Assembly: GCA_913061425.1 (NCBI GenBank)
Contig: CAJXUO010000030.1
Span: forward strand, 1 to 8,828
DNA: 8,828 bases
Direction of reading: 5' to 3'
DNA from: an uncultured Lutibacter sp.
GTDB taxonomy: Bacteria > Bacteroidota > Bacteroidia > Flavobacteriales > Flavobacteriaceae
Positions 1-7,646 of this stretch are shown here, piece by piece. Numbering within the stretch: the stretch's first letter is position 1; the number at the start of each line of letters is the position of its first letter. A program made the position numbers and the translations under genes. The notes under the pieces were generated by a model, which had not been told where the DNA came from, did not search any database, and saw nothing but the letters and a program-made list of their open reading frames with translations.

Positions 1-44
1 ATGTAGAGAGGTCTCGTGGGCTCGGAGATGTGTATAAGAGACAG
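1..44 (+). other. Illumina Nextera/Tn5 adapter contamination at contig end
   Basis: This stretch is synthetic and not genomic. Positions 11-44 match the 34-nt Nextera read-2 transposase adapter, beginning GTCTCGTGGGCTCGG and ending with the 19-bp Tn5 mosaic end AGATGTGTATAAGAGACAG at 26-44. Positions 3-10 (GTAGAGAG) match the i7 index that I recall as Nextera N707, and positions 1-2 (AT) fit the last bases of the P7 oligo. Its order (P7 tail, index, adapter, mosaic end, insert) is exactly that of an untrimmed library end, so the window begins at a true contig edge. Translated in the frame of the following gene it gives the artefact peptide MGSEMCIRDR. The adapter match is seen directly; the index name is from memory. 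Confidence 0.97.
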
Positions 45-1695
45 GTCTTATACCGTTAAAAAAGGCGAGACTTTAAAGAGTATAGCTAAAGATAATGGAA
101 TAAAAACAAAAGATTTATTGAATTTAAATCCTGATGTTTCAAGAAAACCATCTGCAAATACTGTCATTATTATTCCAAATAATAAAAAGAAAAGTTCTGA
201 TATAAAAACGGCTGATTCTAAAGGTTTAACTCATAAAGTTAAACGTAAGGAAACGTTGTTTAGCATTGCGAAAAAATATAATGTAACTGTAGATGAATTA
301 AAAAAAGAAAATGACTTAAACGGTAATAGGTTGAGCGTTGGTAGAATTATTTACATCCCTGAAGTTATAGTAGAAGAAGTTATTGAGATTGTAGAAGCGG
401 TAGAAGCGGTAGAAGAGGTTGATTCAAATTTCATTATTTATATTGTAAAAAAAGGAGATACGCTTTATAACTTAACGAAACGTTTTGATGTTTCTGAAGA
501 TGAGTTGAAAGCAATGAATCCGCAATTGGAGATTGATGGCTTAAAACTTGGAATGGTTTTAAAACTTGGAGAAAAACTTGAAGATACATCTGTAAATTTA
601 TTTATTGATGAAATCACTAATAAACCCTTAAATATTGTATTAATGCTGCCTTATAAGGTGAATAGTACAATTGATTATAATTCTCAGTTTAAAAAGAAAA
701 ATTCTTTAATAAACATTGTTACTGATTTTCATTCAGGAGTATTAATGGCTGTTGATTCATTGAAAAGGCAAGGGATGAATGTGAATTTAAAAGTTATTGA
801 TACAGAGAATAAGATGAGTAAATTGTCGTCAATAATTGAGACATATAATTTTGATAATACAGATGCTGTAATTGGACCTTTATTTTTGAAAAACGCTCGA
901 TTTGTATCTAAAAAACTTTCAAATATACCTGTAATTGCGCCAATGTATTCTAAAAATCAATCGTTGGTTTCTGGAAATGATTTGGTTAAGGTTGCGCCAG
1001 ATAAAAGATTGATTGAAGAGAAGTTATTAAATCATTTATTGGAGGACTATGCTGGAGAAAAGATTATAATTTCTGGAGATGATAGTCCTAGTTCAACTTC
1101 AAAAATAGCGAAGTTGTCTTTAAAATTAAAAGAGCATGATTCAATCAGTGAGATTACAGTAATCAAACCAGAAGAAGGATATATAGATAGGGAAAGGTTT
1201 CATGAAGTTATTGATACTCTTTATCGAAAAAACTGGGTGATTCTTGTTGGGAATGATAATATTACAACCAATGATGTTGTGAATAGTTTAGGTGTGATTT
1301 CAAAAGAAAAAGCGAAAATTCAATTATTTAGTTTTGATTTTGGTTCAAATTTTTCTAATGTGAGTAATGAGCAATTGGAGCGATTGAATTTTACGTATCC
1401 AAGTTCTGAATTTGTTGATGAATTAAATGATGAAACAAAAAGGTTTAATAAAAAATACCGTTCAAAATATTATAATTATCCGAGTCAGTATGCTATAAAA
1501 GGTTTTGACGTAACCTATGATGTTTTGTTGAGGTTAACGAATTACGATTCGTTTAATGCTGGCGCAGGAGCAGGTGTTTCACAAAGGATTGGCTCAAAAT
1601 TTGAGTACAATAAAAAACTTTTTGGAAGTCAAGAAAACAATGGAGTATTCTTAATACAATATCAAGAAGGATTAATATTAAAAAGTATAGAGTAA
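45..1695 (+). CDS. LysM-repeat protein with C-terminal periplasmic-binding-like domain (5' partial)
   Basis: This is probably an exported, peptidoglycan-associated protein. Numbering from the GTG at 16, three LysM domains lie at about residues 12-54, 73-115 and 142-184. Each has the pattern [YH]-x-V-K-[KR]-[KG]-[ED]-T-L and ends in a short hydrophobic strand (IIIP, IIYIP, VLKL). An acidic valine/glutamate-rich linker (116-137) separates LysM2 from LysM3. Residues about 204-559 resemble a type I periplasmic-binding-protein fold: NIVLMLPY strand, HSGVLMAVDSLKRQG helix, VIDTENK, AVIGPL and IPVIAPMYS. LysM domains bind glycan chains. The fold resembles amino-acid-binding receptors and LpoA-type regulators, but ligand and partner are unknown. 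Upstream start codons at 16 (GTG) and 28 (ATG) lie in adapter sequence, so the real N-terminus, presumably with a signal peptide, is missing. The gene ends with TAA at 1693-1695, before a strong terminator. Domain calls are firm; function is inferred. Confidence 0.9.
391..417 (+). repeat. 9-bp in-frame tandem repeat in the LysM linker
   Basis: Three direct copies of a 9-bp unit lie in frame: GTAGAAGCG at 391-399 and 400-408, and GTAGAAGAG at 409-417. A further degenerate copy, GTAGAAGAA, is at 370-378. They encode the repeated V-E-A/V-E-E acidic linker between LysM2 and LysM3. Because the unit is a multiple of three, replication slippage would change linker length without breaking the frame. 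Confidence 0.8.
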
Positions 1696-1720
1696 GATAT
1701 GTCTATGTCTTGTCCTAAAT

Positions 1721-1751
1721 AAAAAAAGCAACCAAAATGGTTGCTTTTTTT
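1721..1751. terminator. Bidirectional rho-independent terminator
   Basis: A perfect 13-bp inverted repeat (arms 1721-1733 and 1739-1751) surrounds a 5-nt loop AAAAT. The inner six pairs are GCAACC/GGTTGC, and the outer seven are A-T pairs that give a T-run on either strand. It lies 25 bp after the stop of the LysM gene and 17 bp after the stop of the convergent TPR-like gene, so one hairpin can end both transcripts. Confidence 0.93.
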
Positions 1752-1768
1752 ATGCTATTATAAATTTT

Positions 1769-2347
1769 CTAACGAGATCCTTTTTTTCTTCCGCCTCCCA
1801 TTTGAGCTCTCATTTGATGATGTCCCATTCCGTTTGCTTTCTTCATCTGATCTTTCATCATTTTAATCTGATCTTTTAAAACACCTTGTTTGTCTAATGC
1901 CTTTGCTTCTGAGATTAATTTTGTAGCCTCATTTTTACGATTCTTAGACATCGAAATTCCCGCTAATTGCAATTTTGCCATAGCAGTATCATGAGACATT
2001 GAAAGTCCGAAGTCTAATGCTTTTTTGAAAAATTTTTCTGCTTGTGTTAAATTAGTTTGAGAAACTAATATTCCTTGAAGAAAGTTAAAATATCCTTGCT
2101 GTTTTGTAATCAATGCAGAACTTGGGTTTTTGATGTAGCTCAACCATTTTTTACAGCCTTCAAAATTTTGCTTTCTTAATTGTAAAAAAGCGAGAAGGAT
2201 AAATTCGTTTTTAAAATAGAATAAAACGAAAATTCCAGCTAAGAAAAGCAATGAAATACCGTTCATGATATTTCCATCTATAAATTGAAAAACTGCCCAA
2301 ACAGTAATTCCTAAAGCAATAATAATTTTTATATATTTATTAAACAT
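1769..2347 (-). CDS. Small membrane-anchored TPR-like protein of unknown function
   Basis: This is a 192-residue protein whose role is not known. Residues about 5-24 and 30-46 are hydrophobic and form a likely two-helix membrane hairpin. A helical region of about 48-165 looks like degenerate tetratricopeptide repeats (QQGYFNFLQGILVSQ, then AEKFFKKALDFGL, AMAKLQLAGI, and a final EATKLISEAKALD). The tail, 166-192, is rich in Met, Gly, His, Lys and Arg (GMGHHQMRAQMGGG). Lysines at the N-terminus and the basic C-terminal region suggest that both ends face the cytoplasm. The ATG at 2347 is chosen because it starts just before the first membrane segment; no good Shine-Dalgarno is visible, as is usual in Bacteroidota. 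The gene begins 38 bp after ccsBA and is probably in the same transcript, which hints at, but does not prove, a role near the membrane or in cytochrome assembly. Similar proteins are common in flavobacteria (family knowledge). Confidence 0.85.
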   Translation of the reverse strand: MFNKYIKIIIALGITVWAVFQFIDGNIMNGISLLFLAGIFVLFYFKNEFILLAFLQLRKQNFEGCKKWLSYIKNPSSALITKQQGYFNFLQGILVSQTNLTQAEKFFKKALDFGLSMSHDTAMAKLQLAGISMSKNRKNEATKLISEAKALDKQGVLKDQIKMMKDQMKKANGMGHHQMRAQMGGGRKKGSR

Positions 2348-2385
2348 AATTAAGTTTTTAAAATGTTAAAGGTACCTTTTTACAC

Positions 2386-5300
2386 TTATTTCTTGTAATA
2401 TTTCTGATATTTAAAATATCCAAAGACGCTCAATGCAATACAAATTCCCAACCAAGTCCAGATTTGATATGGAATGGACGCTGCTTCACCTTGAGCATAT
2501 GAATGTAGTCCTGAGAGTAAGTGATTCACTCCAAGGTATGTCATCAAGATAGAGGCGAAAGAAAACATTGCTAAAAAATTGAATGCAAATCTCCCTCTTA
2601 ATCCTGGAATCAAACGTGTGTGTAAAACAAAAGCATAAATCATAATGCTAATAAATGCCCAAGTTTCTTTTGGGTCCCAACCCCAATATCTACCCCAACT
2701 TTCATTGGCCCAAATACCACCTAAAAAGTTTCCGATAACTAATAAAACAAGACCGACAGTCATTGACATTTCATTAATTATTGTCAGCTCTTTTATCATT
2801 AAGCCAATTTTATTTTTGTTCTTTTTAGTTGTTATAATCATCAAAAATAAAGCAAGCATTCCTAAAATCATACTCAAGGTAAATGGTCCGTAACTTGCTA
2901 CAATAATGGAAACGTGAATCATGACCCAATAAGAGTCTAAAACAGGCACAAGATTTGCGATTTCAGGATCCATCCAGTTCATATGAGCAAACATCAAAAT
3001 CATAGAAGTTACAAATGTTGTAGCAGCAATTGTAAGAACTGATTTTCTTCCAAAAATCAATCCAAATAGCATAGTTGCCCAAGATATATAAATCATAGAT
3101 TCATAGCCGTTACTCCAAGGGACGTGACCAGAAATATACCAACGAATTCCCAACCCAACAGTATGATAGGTAAATAGCAATACAACAATTACGGTAGCTA
3201 CTTTAATTAGTGTTTTAAGGGTTCTTGAGTTGTTAAAAATACTGGCAATAATAAAAATAAGTAGTAAGATTCCTGCAAGCATATATTGCCAAAACAGATT
3301 TTTAAAAATATCATTTTTATTATAAAAAACTTCTAAATCAATTTTGTTTTGAGATGGGTATACTTCACTACCATGCTTTTGTTGAAAGCGTTGAATTCCT
3401 TCTAAGATTTCTTCAGATTTTGTGTAATTGTTTGTTGCTTTTGAAGTCAATAACGTTTGTAAATATACAGGTAGAATTTGTTTTACAAATACAGAATCTG
3501 TTCCAGAAAAATATTTCCCTTCGAGTTCATTTTGTGAAATCCATTTATTGGTTGAGTCATTTGGAATTGGAAAAATAGTAAAGAGATTTCCGAAGATTCC
3601 GGAGTATAATAAATTCACTCTTCTATCGACACCAATAATGCTTTGCTCGAATTTATTTTTTATTTTTTTCTTGAATGCTTTTTCTTGTAAATCTGAAATT
3701 TTATAAACACCTTTTTCGGTAAAAAAATCTGATAATCGAGCGTATTTTTGATCATGAGGAACTCCAATAATATCTCGAAGTTTAGTATTGTCTTTTTTGA
3801 TATATACAATTGGAGTATTGAACCAGAAACGTGGATTTTGCTGAATTGATAAAAATACTTGATTGGCGTCTAAACCTCTATACGTATCTTTTTTGCTTAC
3901 TTTTCTCAATAACTGTGAAGCGAAAGTATGCAAAGGCTTCATTCTTCCTCCAGCGTCTTGAATAATTAGTTTACTAAACTTTTCTGCATGTGCTTTATCA
4001 ACTTGATGTGTTTGTAATAGTGAATCTATTTGCTGATCTGTAAGTTGATGTTCGTTATGCTGAGAAAAACTTGTACTGATAGAAAGTAAAAGTGCTAAAG
4101 TTAGTGCTGCTTTTTTTGTTTTTATTTTGTTTAGGCTCTTTCTTAAATCTGAAAAACGAGTATTTTTCACAAACAATATTAGAGTTAATCCTAAAAACAA
4201 CATGATATAACCAATATAAGTTATTAGTGTTCCCCAATAATCGTGATTTACAGAAAGTCTTGTTTCTTCATATTCATCAGTAATATTGTAACTAGATTGG
4301 AAGAATTTATACCCTTTATAATTCAATATATGATTCATGAAAATTCTAAAATCAAATGTTTCTTTTGGATCAATTACAGTAACTTCACTTGCATATGACA
4401 TTGGACTTTGTGAACCTGGATAATTTTCTAATTGAAAATCTCTAAGTTTAATATGGAAAGGCAAAGTCAATTGCATAGAACCATAATTCACTCTGAAGTT
4501 CAATCCTCCTACGCTTATTTTTGTTGGGTTTTCAATATTGTATTGACCACCGTTAATAGTTATTTTTTCAGTTTCATCACCAACTGTTACATCAAAAACA
4601 AGTCTATCTATTGGGTTATCATCACGTTCGCCTTTTACAACTTTATATGTTCCTTTTATTGCTGTTTCTGGAACCACAAAACTTAATCCAGCCAATTGAT
4701 GTAAAGACAATAACTGCAAGTCTTGTATTGAATCTTTAGGGATAGTTCCTGAAAATTGATCTCTCATTCTCAAGTAACTTCCATCATGACTCGTTTTTAA
4801 TTTAAGGGTGTCATTCTCAGTAAATATATCAATCGAGTTATTGCTTAAATTATCAAAACCAACTAAGACATTATGTATAAGTTGACTAGTTCCTCTTTTT
4901 ATATAATGATCATGTCTTGAACCAGAAGTTGATTCTACGAAATGTAAGTATTCATCTCCTTCTAAAGTTTGTTCAAATTCTTCTTTGGCAAAAGGTGTAT
5001 ATTCAACAAGATTAAAAGTAAATTTTGTGTCTCTAAATTTATCAGAGAACGTATAATTAGGTTTTCCTTTGGCTGATAGTAAAACCTTGTCAGGAGTTGC
5101 TTTCTTTTGATCTTTTCCATCATCAGTAACCACTTCGAAGTAAATAGCCTCAGAAAACATTACATTGCTAGATTCTCCTTCAATAATTGGCATGATTCCT
5201 TCGTAACTAATGTATCTAGTAATTCCGGCTCCAACAATAATAAATATAAATGAAAGGTGAAAGAATAGGACTGACCATTTTTCTTTTCTATACAATCTAT

Positions 5301-5505
5301 ATCTAAAAATATTTCCAAAAAAATTAACTACAAAAAGCAACATGATTGCTTCAAACCACCAAGCGTTATAAACTAGTGCTTTTGATGTTTGAGTTCCATA
5401 ATCGTTTTCGATAAAAGTTGCAATTCCCATGGCTGCGGCAAAAGCAATAAACAATATGGCTGTTAGGCGAGTAGAGTATAATATAGAGAGAAGTTTCTTC
5501 ATCAT
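2386..5505 (-). CDS. ccsBA: CcsBA fused cytochrome c synthetase (System II heme transport and ligation)
   Basis: This inner-membrane protein exports heme and attaches it to CxxCH motifs of apocytochromes c. Its 1039 residues fit the fused Bacteroidota form. The CcsB/ResB part has membrane segments near 13-30, 49-66 and 78-96, the ATFIENDYGT and GAGITRY motifs, a long periplasmic region (about 100-422) and a fourth segment at 424-446. A second signal-like hydrophobic stretch (466-480) precedes a hydrophilic region (about 481-738). The CcsA part (739-1039) has multiple membrane segments and the tryptophan-rich WWD heme-binding motif WGRYWGWDPKETWA at 937-950 (nt 2656-2697). By motif and spacing, the conserved histidines are H83 (CcsB), H864 (P-His1), H962 and H1001 (P-His2, LHSYAQG). 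All key residues are present, so the gene looks intact. The start is MMKK; the ATG at 5505 and the next codon are both Met. It lies 80 bp after mutB and 38 bp before the TPR-like gene. The CcdA/CcsX thiol partners are not in this window. Confidence 0.96.
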   Translation of the reverse strand: MMKKLLSILYSTRLTAILFIAFAAAMGIATFIENDYGTQTSKALVYNAWWFEAIMLLFVVNFFGNIFRYRLYRKEKWSVLFFHLSFIFIIVGAGITRYISYEGIMPIIEGESSNVMFSEAIYFEVVTDDGKDQKKATPDKVLLSAKGKPNYTFSDKFRDTKFTFNLVEYTPFAKEEFEQTLEGDEYLHFVESTSGSRHDHYIKRGTSQLIHNVLVGFDNLSNNSIDIFTENDTLKLKTSHDGSYLRMRDQFSGTIPKDSIQDLQLLSLHQLAGLSFVVPETAIKGTYKVVKGERDDNPIDRLVFDVTVGDETEKITINGGQYNIENPTKISVGGLNFRVNYGSMQLTLPFHIKLRDFQLENYPGSQSPMSYASEVTVIDPKETFDFRIFMNHILNYKGYKFFQSSYNITDEYEETRLSVNHDYWGTLITYIGYIMLFLGLTLILFVKNTRFSDLRKSLNKIKTKKAALTLALLLSISTSFSQHNEHQLTDQQIDSLLQTHQVDKAHAEKFSKLIIQDAGGRMKPLHTFASQLLRKVSKKDTYRGLDANQVFLSIQQNPRFWFNTPIVYIKKDNTKLRDIIGVPHDQKYARLSDFFTEKGVYKISDLQEKAFKKKIKNKFEQSIIGVDRRVNLLYSGIFGNLFTIFPIPNDSTNKWISQNELEGKYFSGTDSVFVKQILPVYLQTLLTSKATNNYTKSEEILEGIQRFQQKHGSEVYPSQNKIDLEVFYNKNDIFKNLFWQYMLAGILLLIFIIASIFNNSRTLKTLIKVATVIVVLLFTYHTVGLGIRWYISGHVPWSNGYESMIYISWATMLFGLIFGRKSVLTIAATTFVTSMILMFAHMNWMDPEIANLVPVLDSYWVMIHVSIIVASYGPFTLSMILGMLALFLMIITTKKNKNKIGLMIKELTIINEMSMTVGLVLLVIGNFLGGIWANESWGRYWGWDPKETWAFISIMIYAFVLHTRLIPGLRGRFAFNFLAMFSFASILMTYLGVNHLLSGLHSYAQGEAASIPYQIWTWLGICIALSVFGYFKYQKYYKK

Positions 5506-5585
5506 TAAAAGTCAAAAATATGCTATGCAAATTTACGTATTTTTGTGTAAATAAGATGTTAAAAATATGAAAAGAAACATGAAGT
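5506..5585 (-). promoter_or_regulatory. mutB-ccsBA intergenic gap with a possible promoter -7 box
   Basis: This AT-rich 80-bp gap separates mutB from ccsBA. On the minus strand, TAAATTTG (positions 5535 to 5528) fits the Bacteroidota sigma-ABfA -7 consensus TAnnTTTG and would put transcription start about 15 nt before the ccsBA ATG. A second match, TATTTTTG (5520 to 5513), is too close to the ATG unless the mRNA is leaderless. Neither has a clear TTTG -33 box at the right spacing, and such matches are common by chance in AT-rich DNA. No terminator follows mutB here, so read-through from mutAB into ccsBA is equally possible. Confidence 0.25.
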
Positions 5586-7646
5586 TTAGGATTCAATATT
5601 TTCTATCAGATACTCTAAAATATCAATAGCGGCTTTGGAGATTTTTGTTCCAGGACCAAAGACACCAATAACTCCAGCATTGAATAGAAATTCATAATCT
5701 TGAGGAGGTATTACACCTCCAGCAGTTACTTTGATATCGCTTCTTCCGTAGTTTTTCAATTCATTTATCACTTGAGGAATTAGCGTTTTATGACCTGCTG
5801 CAAGAGATGAAACTCCCAAAACATGTACGTCATTTTCAACGGCTTGTCTGGCAACTTCTTTTGGAGTTTGAAATAACGGACTAATATCTACATCAAAGCC
5901 TAAATCAGCAAAACTAGTTGCGACTACTTTAGCGCCTCGATCATGTCCGTCTTGGCCCATTTTAGCAACCATAATACGTGGTCTTCTACCATCCATTTCA
6001 GCAAATCTATTTGCTAATTCTGCTGCTAGTTTAAAATAGGTATCGTTTTTGATTTCTTTGCTATACACGCCTGAAATTGAATTTATACTTGCTTTATATC
6101 TTCCAAAAACAGTTTCTAAAGCTGATGAAATTTCACCTAATGTTGCTCTATTCCTTGCTGCTTTTACAGCCAAATCTAATAAATTTCCATCACCTGATTC
6201 AGCACATTCTGTTAAATCGACTAAAGATTGTTGAACTTCAGTATCATTTCTTTCAGATTTTAACTGGGTTAATCTTTTAATTTGCGATTCTCTAACCGCA
6301 TTATTATCAACTTCTAAAATGTGTAAATCTTCCTCTTCTTTAAGTTGATATGCATTTACACCCACAATAATATCTTGTCCACTATCTATCCTTGCTTGTT
6401 TTTTTGCAGATGCTTCTTCAATCCTCATTTTAGGAATACCTTTTTCAATAGCTTTGGTCATTCCGCCTAATTCTTCAATCTCTTCAATCAGTTTCCAAGC
6501 ATCTTCCGCAAGTTCTTGAGTCAGTTTTTCAAGTTTATAACTTCCAGCCCAAGGATCAACAGTTTTCGTAATTTTTGTTTCTTCTTGAATATAAATTTGG
6601 GTGTTTCTGGCAATTCTAGCAGAAAAATCTGTTGGCAAAGCAATCGCTTCATCCAGCGCATTGGTGTGTAAACTTTGAGTTCCTCCAAATGCAGCAGCCA
6701 TCGCTTCAATTGCTGTTCTTGCAACATTATTGAATGGATCTTGAGCGGTTAAACTCCATCCGCTAGTTTGACAATGTGTTCTTAAGGCTAAAGATTTTTG
6801 ATTTTCAGGACTGAATTTTTGTACGATTTTTGCCCAAAGCATTCTTCCTGCTCTCAGTTTTGCAATTTCTCTAAAATGATCCATTCCAATTGCCCAAAAG
6901 AAAGATAATCTTGGAGCAAAATCATCAATTTTCATTCCCGATTTTAAACCTGTTCGTATATATTCTAATCCGTCAGCAAGGGTATACGCTAACTCAATTT
7001 CTGGAGTTGCACCTGCTTCTTGCATATGATACCCTGAAATAGAAATGCTATTAAATTTCGGCATGTGTGCAGTTGTATATATAAATATATCTGCAATTAT
7101 TTTCATTGATGGAGTAGGAGGATATATGTAAGTATTTCTTACCATAAACTCTTTTAAAACATCATTTTGTATGGTTCCTGTAAGTTGTTCTAGTGAGACT
7201 CCTTGTTCTTCTGCAGCAACAATATAAAAGGCAAGTATTGGTAATACGGCACCATTCATAGTCATTGAGACAGACATTTTATCTAACGGAATTTGGTCAA
7301 ATAAAATCTTCATATCTTCGACAGAATCAATTGCGACTCCTGCTTTTCCAACGTCACCTTCTACGCGCTCGTGATCAGAGTCGTAGCCTCTGTGCGTAGC
7401 CAAATCAAAAGCAACTGAAAGTCCTTTTTGACCAGCTTTTAAATTTCTACGGTAAAAAGCATTACTTTCTTCGGCAGTAGAAAAACCTGCGTATTGTCTT
7501 ATTGTCCAAGGTCTTCTTACAAACATAGTTGAATAAGGACCACGTAAATTTGGTGCAATTCCTGCAGCAAAATTTTCATGTTCAAAATTTTGCTCTTTTA
7601 AATTGCTACTTTCAATTTTAATATGTTGAATATCTTTACGCTTCAT
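5586..7646 (-). CDS. mutB: Methylmalonyl-CoA mutase, large catalytic subunit
   Basis: This cytosolic adenosylcobalamin enzyme (EC 5.4.99.2; also named scpA) interconverts (R)-methylmalonyl-CoA and succinyl-CoA, in propionyl-CoA use or propionate formation. Its 686 residues are somewhat short for the family, mostly at the N-terminus. Residues about 30-550 form the substrate-binding TIM barrel and linker, and 555-686 the B12-binding Rossmann domain. Compared with the Propionibacterium enzyme, the catalytic residues are all present: Y52 (RQYAGF; Y89 there), R170 ([11 protein letters not shown]207), H207 ([10 protein letters not shown]244) and K562 (K604). The cobalamin motif DxHxxG is D566-G-H568-D-R-G571, with H568 as the lower cobalt ligand. 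SSLAAGHKT (613-621) and [10 protein letters not shown] (641-650) complete the cofactor site. The ATG at 7646 overlaps the mutA stop by 11 bp, suggesting translational coupling and 1:1 subunit synthesis. The reading frame shows no damage. Confidence 0.98.
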   Translation of the reverse strand: MKRKDIQHIKIESSNLKEQNFEHENFAAGIAPNLRGPYSTMFVRRPWTIRQYAGFSTAEESNAFYRRNLKAGQKGLSVAFDLATHRGYDSDHERVEGDVGKAGVAIDSVEDMKILFDQIPLDKMSVSMTMNGAVLPILAFYIVAAEEQGVSLEQLTGTIQNDVLKEFMVRNTYIYPPTPSMKIIADIFIYTTAHMPKFNSISISGYHMQEAGATPEIELAYTLADGLEYIRTGLKSGMKIDDFAPRLSFFWAIGMDHFREIAKLRAGRMLWAKIVQKFSPENQKSLALRTHCQTSGWSLTAQDPFNNVARTAIEAMAAAFGGTQSLHTNALDEAIALPTDFSARIARNTQIYIQEETKITKTVDPWAGSYKLEKLTQELAEDAWKLIEEIEELGGMTKAIEKGIPKMRIEEASAKKQARIDSGQDIIVGVNAYQLKEEEDLHILEVDNNAVRESQIKRLTQLKSERNDTEVQQSLVDLTECAESGDGNLLDLAVKAARNRATLGEISSALETVFGRYKASINSISGVYSKEIKNDTYFKLAAELANRFAEMDGRRPRIMVAKMGQDGHDRGAKVVATSFADLGFDVDISPLFQTPKEVARQAVENDVHVLGVSSLAAGHKTLIPQVINELKNYGRSDIKVTAGGVIPPQDYEFLFNAGVIGVFGPGTKISKAAIDILEYLIENIES

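Noticed and set aside
26..44. Tn5 mosaic end, as if a Tn5-type transposon were inserted here
   Set aside because: The mosaic end is embedded in the full Nextera adapter and preceded by a library index, with no transposon genes. It is a sequencing artefact.
2368..2379. Short palindrome AAAGGTACCTTT between ccsBA and the TPR-like gene
   Set aside because: It has no loop and is only 12 bp, so it cannot form a stable hairpin. It could be a chance site, and no regulator binding such a site is indicated.
2645..2893. Plus-strand open frame of 82 codons inside ccsBA
   Set aside because: It lies entirely antisense to the conserved CcsA region containing the WWD motif. The low-complexity hydrophobic translation is a by-product of antisense membrane-helix codons.
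5531..5552. Inverted repeat ATTTAC...GTAAAT upstream of ccsBA
   Set aside because: The arms are six AT-rich base pairs with a 10-nt loop and no T-run. This is too weak for a terminator or a supported operator.
5506..5585. Possible cobalamin riboswitch near the B12-dependent mutase
   Set aside because: The gap is only 80 bp, lies downstream of mutB, and shows no B12-box or long structured leader. Any riboswitch would have to be upstream of mutA, outside the window.
5366..5596. Minus-strand open frame overlapping the start of ccsBA and the end of mutB
   Set aside because: It is out of frame with both strongly supported genes, and its translation has no recognisable domain.
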